A stretch of DNA of 64,000 nucleotides from JBEEJZ01 sp041168905 (lineage in GTDB: Bacteria > Pseudomonadota > Gammaproteobacteria > Burkholderiales > Burkholderiaceae_C), in contig JBEEJZ010000074.1 in assembly GCA_041168905.1 (NCBI GenBank), positions 1-64,000 of the forward strand. The letters run 5' to 3'. The notes under the pieces were generated by a model. It was not told the DNA's origin. It did not search any database and saw only the letters and a list, made by a program, of their open reading frames with translations. The position numbers and the translations under genes are program-made. Shown here piece after piece: positions 9,078 through 17,924 of the stretch; the first letter of the stretch is position 1, and every line of letters begins with the position of its first letter.

Positions 9078-9152
9078 TGGTCCCGCCAGTAGGAATCGAA
9101 CCTACATCTAGCACTTAGGAGGCACTCGTTCTATCCATTGAACTATGGCGAG
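9078..9152 (-). tRNA. tRNA-Arg (anticodon CCU)
   Basis: On the minus strand the sequence folds into a full cloverleaf. The acceptor stem is CTCGCCA paired with TGGCGGG, the D stem GTTC/GAAC, and the anticodon loop CTCCTAA with anticodon CCT. The T arm is GTAGG-TTCGATT-CCTAC with discriminator A, and CCA is encoded at 9078-9080. The anticodon stem contains two G-T wobble pairs. It reads AGG codons for arginine and lies downstream of tamB. Confidence 0.93.
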
Positions 9153-9192
9153 GGACGCGGGATTGTAGGGGCTGGCCGTGCTTGGCCCGGGG

Positions 9193-12100
9193 TCAGTCGT
9201 AGGGCACAGTCAGAATCACATCGATGGCGCTTTGTTCACCGGTCTGGGCGCGCAGCGTGAGGCGGCGAGACAGGTTGTAGAAGATGTAGACCGTGCCGGC
9301 GGTGCCGGCCAGACCGCGCTCGAAGGCCACATAAAAATCCCTGGAAAGGCGCTTGCCCAGGGTGACGGTGGCGCCGGTGGTGGTGCCTGCATCACCATAA
9401 GTGGCGCCCCTGAAGGAGAGTTCGTCCAGGCCCAGGGCTTCTGCCAAACCCCCGCTCAGCGGGCGACCGGCGCCGCCCAGCAGGGCCATGGCCGCTTGCT
9501 GCAGCACGGCAGCTTCTGCCCCCCCGCTGGCTGCGCCGCGGCCCAGCACCAGCCAAGCTAATTTGTCGGCCTCGGGCAGTTCGGGGTCGGCATACAAGCG
9601 CACCCGTGGCGACAAGACTGTGCCTGTGACCTGCACGCCTACTTTCACGACCAGATGGGGCCGCAGGGCCAGGATGTCCAGACCGGGGTTGTCGTAGGGT
9701 CCGGTAAATCTCAAGACCCCTTGCTCGATGTCCAGTTGCTGGCCATAGGCTTTGTAGGTGCCGCGCACGGTGCGCAATTCGCCGTTCAGGCGCGGGGCAC
9801 TGTCTTTGGTGGCGCGCACCAGACGCACATTGCCGGCCAGACGGGTGCTGAGCCCGCGCCCGCGCACCTGAAAGTCATCGCCCGCATCCAGAGCCAGGTC
9901 GATGTCGGTTTCAAATGCCGCGTTGGCACGGGTGCTGACGCTGGGCTGGGAGGCGCTTGCGGGCGGGCGGTTGGTGCGTACAACCACATCTCCACCAAGT
10001 ACGGGCGTGTCTTCGTCGGGCAGCATCAATAGTGCCTGGTCGGCGCGCAGGCTGCCGCGGGCCTGAAGTTGTCTGGCGGTCAAGGCAACGCGCATTTGGC
10101 CCGACACCACCAGGCGCCGGTCTGCGCGCGCGGATACTTTCAGCTTGCGTGCGTTGGCGTCCAGGGTCACTTGTAGGCCGGCATCTGGTGCGGCTGCGCC
10201 CGGTGCGGTGGCCCAGCGGGCCCGACCGGTGGCAGTGAGCTCGCCGCCACCCTCACCGCCGGCCCCGAGCAGGCGAAAGTGCTGGATGTCCATGCCCTGA
10301 CCATTGAGGCTGGCTCGCAGCTCGCCATTGCTGAACTCAATGCCCTCGGCCACCGAGCGCAGGGCCAGTTGGTCTGCGTTCAAGTCGCCATGCCAGAGCG
10401 GCTGGGCGCGTGTGCCAGACAAGGTGATGTTGGAGTTCAACGTGCCACGCACCCGCCAGCCGGGTGGTGCCAGCACCGACCAGACGCCCAGCTGCGGCAG
10501 TCGAGCCTGCACCTGCCCTGCCAGCGGGGCTTGCGCAGGCCAGTGCCAGCCGTCGGCGTCGTGCTTGAGCTCGGTGCGCACGTCGGCCTGCAGTTGCCCG
10601 GCGCGCAGGCTGTCCCAATCCAACTGGGCGTGTGCTTGTGTGCCCTCAACGTTCAGCGACAGTCGGGCGACCTGGATGCCGGCTTCCAGGCCCGCGTCCT
10701 TATCACCAGCTTGCAGGCGCAAGTCGCCCCGGCTGCGCTCCAGTGAAAGCTGTGCCTTCAGGGTGTCGGCCAGTTCCAGCTGCCACGCGCCATCGGCCAG
10801 CATGTCGCCGCGCAAGGTGGTGGCGGGCACACCGCTTTGGCCCCAGCTTTCCAGCCACGCCAAGGGGATGCCGATCACCCGGCCGTTGCTACGGATGAGG
10901 TTTTGGGTTGGGGTGTGTTGCCAGCGCATAGGCTGCCACTGCACCGTCACCGAACCGGGCAGAGGGCCGGCAAGCTGGGCCTGGGCGCCCTCGGCGGTGA
11001 CGCTGAAATCGCGCCCCTGGGCACTTGCACGCACGACCAGTGGCTGCTGCGTGCTCAGCGTCCAGGGCGTGCTCAGCCGCCCGCTTTGCCAGGACACGGT
11101 GGTGGGCGCCAGCTGGGCCTGCCAGTTGCCAGCGGATAGGCGGCTAATTTGCGCTCGGCTGTTCAGGTGCAGGGCCTGTTTAGCCGTGAGCAGGCGGCCC
11201 CGCCACTGCACATCCATCGCCTGTGGATGGCCGCGCAGCGTGACGGACACCTCTCGGGCCTGCCATTCAGGGGCCTCTGGGCTGGTTTGCAGGGTGAGCT
11301 GGGGTGTTTGCAGCTGCGCGTCCAGCATCAGATCGCCACCCGTGCCGGCTTGCCACTGCCGCCAGCCGCCCGCCCAGCCCAATGTCAGGGTGGCCTGGCC
11401 TTGGGTGCGCAGCGGTGCCAGCGCCTCGGGCATGCCCGGTAGCGCGGCCAGCCACCGCCGGCTTGCTTGCGCGTCCGTCACCTGGATGTGGGCCGTGCCC
11501 TGGCCAGACTGCTGGGCCAGATCGCCTTGCACGGAGGCCTGTGTGCCGGGCAGGCGCAGATGCAGATCGCCTTGGCCCGAAAGTGCCTGCGTGTGGACGT
11601 TGACCGTGCCGCTCAGGCTGGCATCGCCGGTGCTGAGGGTCAGTGCTGACACGCGCAACCACGGAGCCTGCCAGTGGCCTTGAGCCTGCAGGTGCCGCAG
11701 GCCCAGTCCCGGCACCGGGCCAGGTGAGGGCGCTGACGTGGCGGTGTTGAGCTGCGCCTGAAAGGCCAGGCCCTGGTCGTCTGTGTGGGCTGATAACTTG
11801 CCTTGCAGCCGGGCTGGTGCCAACTGGCTGTGCAAGGCCGCCGGGTTGAGGCTCTGAACCTCTGCGCGGCCCTCCCACCTGGGCTGCGTGCCCCTTGTGC
11901 CCATCTTGCCGGTCGACAACTGGCCTTGCACCTGGATCCGGCCGCCGTCAACGCCAGCGTCTAGGGTGTTGATGCGCCACGCGCCTTGGTCGTGCGTTAG
12001 GTCCAGCTGCAGTGTTTTGAAGGGTACGCGCTGATGGTCCCAAGGGCCGGGCAGGGCGTTGCTCATGTGTCCCGTTGCCTGCCAGGTGGATGTCAATGGG

Positions 12101-13050
12101 TGGGTTGCCGGCCCCTGCACAGACAGAACTTGTATTTGGCCCGTGACTTGGGTGAGCGGTGCCTGCGGCCAGAGTGCCGCCAGGTTGAGCCCAGAAAACC
12201 GAGCCTCAAGTTGCGACAGAGGCTGCGCCGCCCCGGGCTGCCATTGGGCCTTCAGCGTGGCCTGCATGGCGCCGGTGGCCATGGCGGACTGGCTTTGCAA
12301 GGAAGCCTGCACCTGTAGCCGGGGGTCTGCGCCGCCCAGGGGCCCGGTGGCAACGGCTGCGGCGGTCAGTGTCAGCGGCCGGCCTTTACCCGGCACCTGC
12401 GTTTGAAGCTCGCCTTGGGCAGATGCTTTCAGCAGCAGCGGTGCCGTTGCCCCAAGCTCGATCTGCCCCTGATATTGCCCGTCTGCCAGGTGCGCCTGGG
12501 TCAGCGCTAGGCGATGCTGGGTGCCGTCAAAGCCGTAGTGGCCGACCAGCGCGCTGGCTTGTGGTGCAACGGCTTCATCGGGTGCGTCCGAGCCTTGCCA
12601 ACTCAAGACGTTGACCTGAAGGTGGGCATCGACTCGCAGCGGCAACTGCAGGTCTTGCGGAATTTGCAGGGGCGTGTCACTGCCAGGCAAGTTCAGCTGC
12701 AGCTTCTCAGCGCTCAACTGATCGACCACCAGTTGTCTATCCAGCAATTTCAGGGGCTGCCATGCCAGACGCAGCTGGTGTGCAGTGACTGAGCGTTCGC
12801 CACTTTGCCAGCGCAGTTCGGCAATCTGGCCGCCGCCGCGCAGCGAGCCCTGCGCACCTTGCACGCTCAGGCTGTGGCCTGCAGGTAGCCGGCGCCCGGC
12901 CCACTGCAGGGCTGTGCCCAGTGAATTTTCTTGCCCGGTCCACAGCCACAAGGCCACCAGCAAGGCGGTCAGCAGCGCGGCGGGCAGCGCCAGCACACGC
13001 CACGCCAGACCCAGTAGCCTGGCCAGCCAGGTGAGGGGGCGGAGGATCAA
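9193..13050 (-). CDS. tamB: Translocation and assembly module inner-membrane subunit TamB
   Basis: Very long (1285 residues) AsmA-like protein that spans the periplasm and works with TamA in outer-membrane protein insertion and phospholipid transport. An N-terminal membrane anchor (LALPAALLTALLVALWLW) precedes a long beta-strand-rich region, and the conserved DUF490 C-terminal domain contains GELRTVRGTYKAYGQ and LAWLVLGRG, ending TVPYD. It starts with ATG overlapping the tamA stop by 4 bases, so the two form a tamA-tamB operon. Alanine and glutamine content is high throughout. Confidence 0.93.
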   Translation of the reverse strand: MILRPLTWLARLLGLAWRVLALPAALLTALLVALWLWTGQENSLGTALQWAGRRLPAGHSLSVQGAQGSLRGGGQIAELRWQSGERSVTAHQLRLAWQPLKLLDRQLVVDQLSAEKLQLNLPGSDTPLQIPQDLQLPLRVDAHLQVNVLSWQGSDAPDEAVAPQASALVGHYGFDGTQHRLALTQAHLADGQYQGQIELGATAPLLLKASAQGELQTQVPGKGRPLTLTAAAVATGPLGGADPRLQVQASLQSQSAMATGAMQATLKAQWQPGAAQPLSQLEARFSGLNLAALWPQAPLTQVTGQIQVLSVQGPATHPLTSTWQATGHMSNALPGPWDHQRVPFKTLQLDLTHDQGAWRINTLDAGVDGGRIQVQGQLSTGKMGTRGTQPRWEGRAEVQSLNPAALHSQLAPARLQGKLSAHTDDQGLAFQAQLNTATSAPSPGPVPGLGLRHLQAQGHWQAPWLRVSALTLSTGDASLSGTVNVHTQALSGQGDLHLRLPGTQASVQGDLAQQSGQGTAHIQVTDAQASRRWLAALPGMPEALAPLRTQGQATLTLGWAGGWRQWQAGTGGDLMLDAQLQTPQLTLQTSPEAPEWQAREVSVTLRGHPQAMDVQWRGRLLTAKQALHLNSRAQISRLSAGNWQAQLAPTTVSWQSGRLSTPWTLSTQQPLVVRASAQGRDFSVTAEGAQAQLAGPLPGSVTVQWQPMRWQHTPTQNLIRSNGRVIGIPLAWLESWGQSGVPATTLRGDMLADGAWQLELADTLKAQLSLERSRGDLRLQAGDKDAGLEAGIQVARLSLNVEGTQAHAQLDWDSLRAGQLQADVRTELKHDADGWHWPAQAPLAGQVQARLPQLGVWSVLAPPGWRVRGTLNSNITLSGTRAQPLWHGDLNADQLALRSVAEGIEFSNGELRASLNGQGMDIQHFRLLGAGGEGGGELTATGRARWATAPGAAAPDAGLQVTLDANARKLKVSARADRRLVVSGQMRVALTARQLQARGSLRADQALLMLPDEDTPVLGGDVVVRTNRPPASASQPSVSTRANAAFETDIDLALDAGDDFQVRGRGLSTRLAGNVRLVRATKDSAPRLNGELRTVRGTYKAYGQQLDIEQGVLRFTGPYDNPGLDILALRPHLVVKVGVQVTGTVLSPRVRLYADPELPEADKLAWLVLGRGAASGGAEAAVLQQAAMALLGGAGRPLSGGLAEALGLDELSFRGATYGDAGTTTGATVTLGKRLSRDFYVAFERGLAGTAGTVYIFYNLSRRLTLRAQTGEQSAIDVILTVPYD

Positions 13051-14867
13051 AACGCGAACCCCACACGCAGGTGCAGACGAAACTTTTGCAGCGCTGCGCC
13101 ATAGGCCAGGTCCAGTTGCAGGGGGCCCACCGGGCTTTTCCAGCGCACGCCGGTGCCCACACCCACCTGGGTCTGGAAGGGTTCACCGGGCGCGCCCACG
13201 CCACCCGCGTCGACGAACAGGGTGCTTTCCCAATCGCTCGGCTGCTCATTCCAGCGGATGGGGCGCTGCCACTCCAGGCTCCCCACCGCCAGCTGACGCC
13301 CTGCACTGACATGCCCGTCGCCCTGCGGCACGCCGATGCTGTGATAGGCATAGCCGCGCACCGAGGTGTCGCCGCCGGTCAGGAACAGCTGTGTGGTGGG
13401 TAACTCTGCGTCGGTCGCCGCCAGCACCATGCCGGCCTCCATTCGAGCTGCCAGGCGCCCTTGACTTGGCCCCAGGGGCCACAGGCCCAGCCAGCGGGCC
13501 TGCGTTCTGACAAACGGATGTCGATTGGCACCGAGGGTGCTGCCGATGCCGAGCTCGATACCCAGGCCCTGGCCGGCCGAAGGAAAGGGCAAGCCGGCAA
13601 ATTGGCGCAGCGTCCAGGCCATGTTGGCCGTGAGCGCCTCTGCGTCGCTGATCACACCGTCGGTGTTGCTGCGTGCCCGGTCCAGCTGCAGGTAATGATT
13701 GCGGTCGATGTTGTCACCCAGCTGGGTGCGGCCGGCCCGGTAGCGCTGGCTGGTGGTGTCGGTGCCGCCGGCGCTTTCTTGCTGCGCCCGGGCCGAGGTG
13801 GACCAGCGCCACAGGTCGGCATCGGGTGGTGCGGTCAGCTCGGCCTGCAAGGCGCTTTTGTCGCGGTCCAGCACCAGGGACGACACCGAACGCCAGCCCA
13901 GGCCCGGCAGCTGGTGATGCGTGTGCTCCAGCGACACACGGGGGCCGCTGTCGGTGCTGGCACCCAGACCCACCACCATTTTTTGGCGCTTGGCTTCTTG
14001 CAGCTGTATGTGCACCGGGGCCTGTGCCGGATCGCCGGCGGTGTCTACCCACACCAGGGCGGAGTCAAAAAAGCCGCTGTCGGTCAGGCGCTGTTGCGCT
14101 GCCAGCAGCTGCTCCTGGCGGTAGTCCTGGCCCGGGGGCAGGCGTGCCAGGCGTTCGGCCAGCGTCACATCGAAGCGCGACAGTCCGGTGATGCGCAGAT
14201 TGCCTAGTTGATAGGCCGGGCCGGAGTCCAGCACCAGGCGCAGTTGGGCGCTGTGTGTGACTGGGTCGATGTCGGCGAGGCTGGAGGCCACACGACCCGC
14301 AGGGTAACGCACGCTGCTGAGCTGGCGCAGGGCCTGGGCCTTGATCTGATCCCAGTCGCTCTGCGTGAAAGCGCGACCCAGCCGCGCCTGTGCCAAGGCC
14401 TGAATGTCGGCGCGCTGGTCCAGTGCATTGGTGTCTGTCGCGACAGCGCCTTCAAACACCACTTCCACAGCGGTGATGCGGGTTTGGTTGCCCGGTGTCA
14501 CCATCACTCGCACCTCACGTGGCGTGCCTGCGTTGGCCGGGGCGGTGGCCTGGATCTGCACGGTCGGTGCAAAGTAGCCCAGAGTTGCCAGCAAATCTTG
14601 CACATTGGCTTGGGCGGCTTCCAGCAGGCGGGCCATTTCCTGTTCGTCGATATCCGTGAGCTCGCGGTAGCGAAACAGTTCCATGTGCCGGCTCAGCAAC
14701 TCCTGCACCTGAGCGGGTGCCTCGATGTGGATCTCAAACGCTGTAGGGGAGGGCTGACTGGGTTGGGCGCGCAATGCACCGGCACAGAAAAACAAGCCGA
14801 CAAAAAAAGCTGGCAAGAGAGCCAGCTTTTGAAGCAGGGTGGTGCGTGCTCGGCGCTGCAGGATCAT
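13047..14867 (-). CDS. tamA: Translocation and assembly module outer-membrane subunit TamA
   Basis: BamA-superfamily outer-membrane protein (606 residues). A signal peptide (about residues 10-33, ending ALRAQP) is followed by POTRA domains (for example QLGNLRITGLSRFDVTLAERL) and a 16-strand barrel with the typical GGDTSVRGYAYHSIG motif, ending in phenylalanine (LRVGFAF). ATG 14867 is chosen; the frame stays open 69 codons further upstream, but that stretch overlaps the VWA gene and shows no signal peptide. An AGGAAG lies about 14 bases upstream, farther than usual. The 5' coding region contains a terminator-like hairpin (14802-14830). Confidence 0.92.
   Translation of the reverse strand: MILQRRARTTLLQKLALLPAFFVGLFFCAGALRAQPSQPSPTAFEIHIEAPAQVQELLSRHMELFRYRELTDIDEQEMARLLEAAQANVQDLLATLGYFAPTVQIQATAPANAGTPREVRVMVTPGNQTRITAVEVVFEGAVATDTNALDQRADIQALAQARLGRAFTQSDWDQIKAQALRQLSSVRYPAGRVASSLADIDPVTHSAQLRLVLDSGPAYQLGNLRITGLSRFDVTLAERLARLPPGQDYRQEQLLAAQQRLTDSGFFDSALVWVDTAGDPAQAPVHIQLQEAKRQKMVVGLGASTDSGPRVSLEHTHHQLPGLGWRSVSSLVLDRDKSALQAELTAPPDADLWRWSTSARAQQESAGGTDTTSQRYRAGRTQLGDNIDRNHYLQLDRARSNTDGVISDAEALTANMAWTLRQFAGLPFPSAGQGLGIELGIGSTLGANRHPFVRTQARWLGLWPLGPSQGRLAARMEAGMVLAATDAELPTTQLFLTGGDTSVRGYAYHSIGVPQGDGHVSAGRQLAVGSLEWQRPIRWNEQPSDWESTLFVDAGGVGAPGEPFQTQVGVGTGVRWKSPVGPLQLDLAYGAALQKFRLHLRVGFAF
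14802..14830 (-). terminator. Terminator-like hairpin inside the tamA 5' coding region
   Basis: Read on the minus (sense) strand, AAAAGCTGGC, a 6-base loop TCTCTT and GCCAGCTTTT form a perfect 10-bp stem (14805-14830) that ends in a run of seven T. This has the full form of an intrinsic terminator, yet it lies at about codons 13-22 of tamA, within the signal-peptide coding region. Function as an attenuator is inference; the codons also encode a plausible hydrophobic signal sequence. Confidence 0.4.
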
Positions 14868-14899
14868 GAGTCGGCGAGTGTCTCTTCCTGATGACGGGT

Positions 14900-16087
14900 T
14901 TACTTGGACAGCAGACGCATGGCCTGCTCCAGCCCTTGCAGGGTGAGCGGCACCATGCGCTGCTGCACGATTTGCTGGATCAAGCCGATGCTTTGGCGGT
15001 ATTGCCACACGCCTTGCGGTTCGGGGTTGATCCAGACGAAGTGCGGGAAAGCGTCCATCAAGCGCTGCAGCCACTCGGCCCCGGCTTCCTCATTGTTGTA
15101 TTCCACGCTGCCGCCGGGTTGCAAAATCTCATAAGGGCTCATGGTGGCGTCCCCAATGAAGATCAGCTTGTAGTCCTTGTTGTACTTGCGGATGATGTCC
15201 CAGGTGGGGAACTTCTCGGCAAATCGGCGCCGATTGTGCTTCCACATGAAGTCGTAGACGCAGTTGTGAAAGTAATAAAACTCGAGGTGCTTGAACTCGG
15301 CCTTGGCCGCTGAAAACAGCTCTTCGACCCGGGCCACATGCTCGTCCATGGTGCCGCCCACATCCATCAATAGCAGCACCTTGACCTTGTTGTGTCGTTC
15401 GGGCACCAGCTTGATGTCCAGGTAGCCTGCATTGGCGGCGGTGGCGCGGATGGTGTCGGGCAGGTCCAGTTCTTCCGCCGAACCCTCGCGGGCGAAACGA
15501 CGCAAGCGGCGCAAAGCGACTTTGATGTTGCGGGTGCCGAGCTCTTGGGTGTCGTCGTAGTCGCGGTAGGCGCGCTGATCCCACACCTTGACCGCGCTCT
15601 TGTTGCGACTTTTGCCACCAATGCGGATGCCCTGTGAGTTGTGGCCGCCGTGTCCAAAGGGGCTGGTGCCGCCAGTGCCTATCCACTTGCTGCCGCCCTC
15701 GTGACGTTCCTTTTGCTCTTCCAGGCGTTTGCGCAGCGTGTCCATCAGCTCGTCCCAGTCGAGCTTGGGGGCATTGGCTTTTTGCTCGTCAGACAGCAGG
15801 CGCTCCATTTCCTGACGCAGCCACTCTGCAGGGATGTCTTTGGTGAAGTCGGCCAGCATCTCCACGCCCGTGAAGTAGGCGGCAAAGGCGCGGTCGAACT
15901 TGTCATAGTGCTTCTCGTCCTTGACCAGCGCGGTGCGGGCCAGGAAATAAAAGTCGTCCATGGTGCAGGCATCTGGGTTGCGCGGCCCGACCACGTCGGC
16001 CTGCAGTGCCTCCAGCAGCGTCAAAAATTCCCGCACCGACACGGGCACCTTGGCCGCACGCAGGGTGTAGAAAAAATCGATCAGCAT
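14900..16087 (-). CDS. CoxE-like VWA domain protein
   Basis: A 395-residue protein of the VWA/CoxE family that pairs with MoxR-type AAA+ ATPases (here the gene at 16957-17811). The N-terminal helical region includes LIDFFYTLRAAKVPVSVREF. The C-terminal half is a VWA-like fold starting at KVLLLMDVGGTM. The metal-site motif reads DVGGT (from Asp about 242) instead of the usual DxSxS. ATG 16087 is chosen because it follows an AGG 5-7 bases upstream and lies just after the GNAT stop; a frame 21 codons longer would overlap that gene. Function is probably assembly or metal loading of a target complex, which is not identifiable here. Confidence 0.82.
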   Translation of the reverse strand: MLIDFFYTLRAAKVPVSVREFLTLLEALQADVVGPRNPDACTMDDFYFLARTALVKDEKHYDKFDRAFAAYFTGVEMLADFTKDIPAEWLRQEMERLLSDEQKANAPKLDWDELMDTLRKRLEEQKERHEGGSKWIGTGGTSPFGHGGHNSQGIRIGGKSRNKSAVKVWDQRAYRDYDDTQELGTRNIKVALRRLRRFAREGSAEELDLPDTIRATAANAGYLDIKLVPERHNKVKVLLLMDVGGTMDEHVARVEELFSAAKAEFKHLEFYYFHNCVYDFMWKHNRRRFAEKFPTWDIIRKYNKDYKLIFIGDATMSPYEILQPGGSVEYNNEEAGAEWLQRLMDAFPHFVWINPEPQGVWQYRQSIGLIQQIVQQRMVPLTLQGLEQAMRLLSK

Positions 16088-16095
16088 GCTGCCTG

Positions 16096-16692
16096 TCAGC
16101 TCTGGTGGCGCTTGAGCAGATACTGCAGGTGTGCCCGCACCTCCGGCCATTCGCCGGCAGACACGCTGTACATCACGGTGTCGCGCACGGTGCCGTCGCG
16201 GCGCAGGGCGTGGCCACGGATCACGCCATCTTTTTTGGCGCCGAGTCGCTCAATGGCCCGTTGCGACGCAAAGTTGTAGTTGTCGGTGCGCCAGCCCACC
16301 ACGCCACACTTCAGGGTGTCGAAGGCATGCGTCAGCAGCAGGAGCTTGGAGGTGGTGTTGACGTGCGAGCGCTGCACGCTCCTGGCGTACCAAGTCCAGC
16401 CGATTTCGACCCGACGAATGGCCGGCACGATGTCGTGGTAACTGGTGCAACCCAACACCCGGCCGCTGGCCTCGTCAATCACGGTAAAGGCAAACCGGTT
16501 GCCGTCGGCCCGCATTTGAAGGGCTGTCTCGATATAGGCAGCCGTTTGCTGAGGCTCGGGGACCGATGTCACCCGGATGTTCCACAACTCGCCGTCCGCA
16601 GCTGCGGCGCGCAAACCGGGCTCATGCGCCATCGACATCGGCTCCAGACGCACGCCGTTCATGGACAGGGTGACCGGTTCTACAAAAGACAT
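16096..16692 (-). CDS. GNAT family N-acetyltransferase (RimJ/RimL-like)
   Basis: A 198-residue acetyltransferase with the RimJ/RimL-type N terminus (PVTLSMNGVRLEPMSMAHEPGL) and a GNAT core that includes VLGCTSYHDIVPAIRRVEIGWTWY and the helix ALRRDGTVRDTVMYSV. Substrate is unknown; relatives acetylate protein N termini or small molecules. It lies between the small membrane protein gene and the VWA gene on the same strand, with 8 bases between its stop and the VWA start, so it is probably co-transcribed with the MoxR-VWA pair. Confidence 0.85.
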   Translation of the reverse strand: MSFVEPVTLSMNGVRLEPMSMAHEPGLRAAAADGELWNIRVTSVPEPQQTAAYIETALQMRADGNRFAFTVIDEASGRVLGCTSYHDIVPAIRRVEIGWTWYARSVQRSHVNTTSKLLLLTHAFDTLKCGVVGWRTDNYNFASQRAIERLGAKKDGVIRGHALRRDGTVRDTVMYSVSAGEWPEVRAHLQYLLKRHQS

Positions 16693-16707
16693 GGTTCGAT
16701 TCCTGAC

Positions 16708-16929
16708 TCAGTTGTTCTTTTTGTCGTTACGCCGGTACCAGCGCCGCGCCCCCTGCAAGCCCAGGCCGCCGCCCAGGCCCACCAGCACGATGCCCGCGAT
16801 GCTGGCGTTGTTGTAGCCCTCAGAGAAGACGTCGACGCCCAGGAGTTGACCTGCCCAGTAGCCTGCCAAGGCACCGCCCACAAAACCGACCGCGTCGGAC
16901 AGGCCCTCAATAATCAATGAATTCGCCAT
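16708..16929 (-). CDS. Small glycine-rich membrane protein, unknown function
   Basis: A 73-residue protein with two hydrophobic glycine-rich stretches (AVGFVGGALAGYWAGQLLGV and AGIVLVGLGGGLGLQGARRW) and a basic C terminus ending in lysines and asparagines. No named family is recognised. It sits between moxR and the GNAT gene on the same strand with short gaps, so it probably belongs to the same transcript. Confidence 0.65.
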   Translation of the reverse strand: MANSLIIEGLSDAVGFVGGALAGYWAGQLLGVDVFSEGYNNASIAGIVLVGLGGGLGLQGARRWYRRNDKKNN

Positions 16930-16956
16930 GGTGATCGCTCTGCTTGTCGTGTGTGA

Positions 16957-17811
16957 TTAACGGTTGCGCTGGTTCATGAACACCAGTTTTTCAAACAAGG
17001 TGATGTCCTGCTCATTTTTCAGGAGCGCACCCACCAGCGGTGGCACACTGACTTTTTGGTCCTGGCTTTGCAGGGCTTCGAGCGGTATGTCCTCCGCCAT
17101 CAAGAGCTTGAGCCAGTCCAGCAGCTCGGATGTGGACGGTTTTTTCTTCAGCCCCGGCAGATTGCGCACATCAAAAAATGTTTTCATCGCTGCCGTGATC
17201 AGCTCGTCTTTCAGGCCCGGGAAGTGCACATCCACGATCTGCTTCATGGTGGTGGGCTCGGGAAACTTGATGTAGTGAAAGAAGCAACGCCGCAGGAATG
17301 CGTCGGGCAGTTCTTTTTCGTTGTTGGAGGTGATGAACACCAGCGGGCGGTTTTTGGCCTTCACCAGTTCGCGGGTTTCGTAGCAATAAAACTCCATGCG
17401 GTCGAGTTCGCGCAGAAGATCATTGGGAAACTCGATGTCGGCCTTGTCGATTTCGTCGATCAGCAGCGCCACGGGCTTGTCGGCAGTGAAGGCTTGCCAC
17501 AGCACGCCCTTGACGATGTAGTTGTGAATGTTCTTGACGCGTTCGCTGCCCTCGATGTCGGCCAACTGGGAGTCGCGCAGGCGGCTCACTGCGTCATATT
17601 CATACAGGCCCTGCTGGGCCTTGGTGGTGCTTTTGATGTGCCATTGCAGCAATTCCATGCCCATGGCCTTGGCAACTTCTTCCGCGAGCATGGTTTTGCC
17701 GGTGCCGGGTTCGCCTTTGACCAGCAAAGGTCGCTTCAGGGTGATGGCGGCATTCACCGACAAGAGCAGATCTTGCGTGGCGACGTAATCGGGAGATCCT
17801 GAAAACTTCAT
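16957..17811 (-). CDS. MoxR-family AAA+ ATPase
   Basis: A 284-residue ATPase of the MoxR/CoxD type. Visible are Walker A GEPGTGKTM (about residues 37-45), Walker B VALLIDEIDKAD, sensor 1 VFITSNNEKELPDAFLRRC and the arginine-finger region. MoxR proteins act with VWA partners in maturation of metalloenzymes or complexes, and a CoxE-like VWA gene lies in the same cluster. The first gene of this minus-strand group, it diverges from the cytochrome c4 gene at 17925. Confidence 0.9.
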   Translation of the reverse strand: MKFSGSPDYVATQDLLLSVNAAITLKRPLLVKGEPGTGKTMLAEEVAKAMGMELLQWHIKSTTKAQQGLYEYDAVSRLRDSQLADIEGSERVKNIHNYIVKGVLWQAFTADKPVALLIDEIDKADIEFPNDLLRELDRMEFYCYETRELVKAKNRPLVFITSNNEKELPDAFLRRCFFHYIKFPEPTTMKQIVDVHFPGLKDELITAAMKTFFDVRNLPGLKKKPSTSELLDWLKLLMAEDIPLEALQSQDQKVSVPPLVGALLKNEQDITLFEKLVFMNQRNR

Positions 17812-17924
17812 GGTGTCTTTGCCCTGTGCGCTGGGTCGAAGGTGGTGGCAATTTGGCTAAATGGGGGTCGATATAATCCCGCAGTCGATTTATACCAACC
17901 CCACCGGTGGATTGTCCGCGCAAA

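Noticed and set aside
10304..11683. Long plus-strand open frame (459 codons) opposite tamB
   Set aside because: Antisense shadow of a high-GC coding region; low-complexity Arg/Ser/Cys-rich translation with no domain, while tamB on the other strand is a clear family member.
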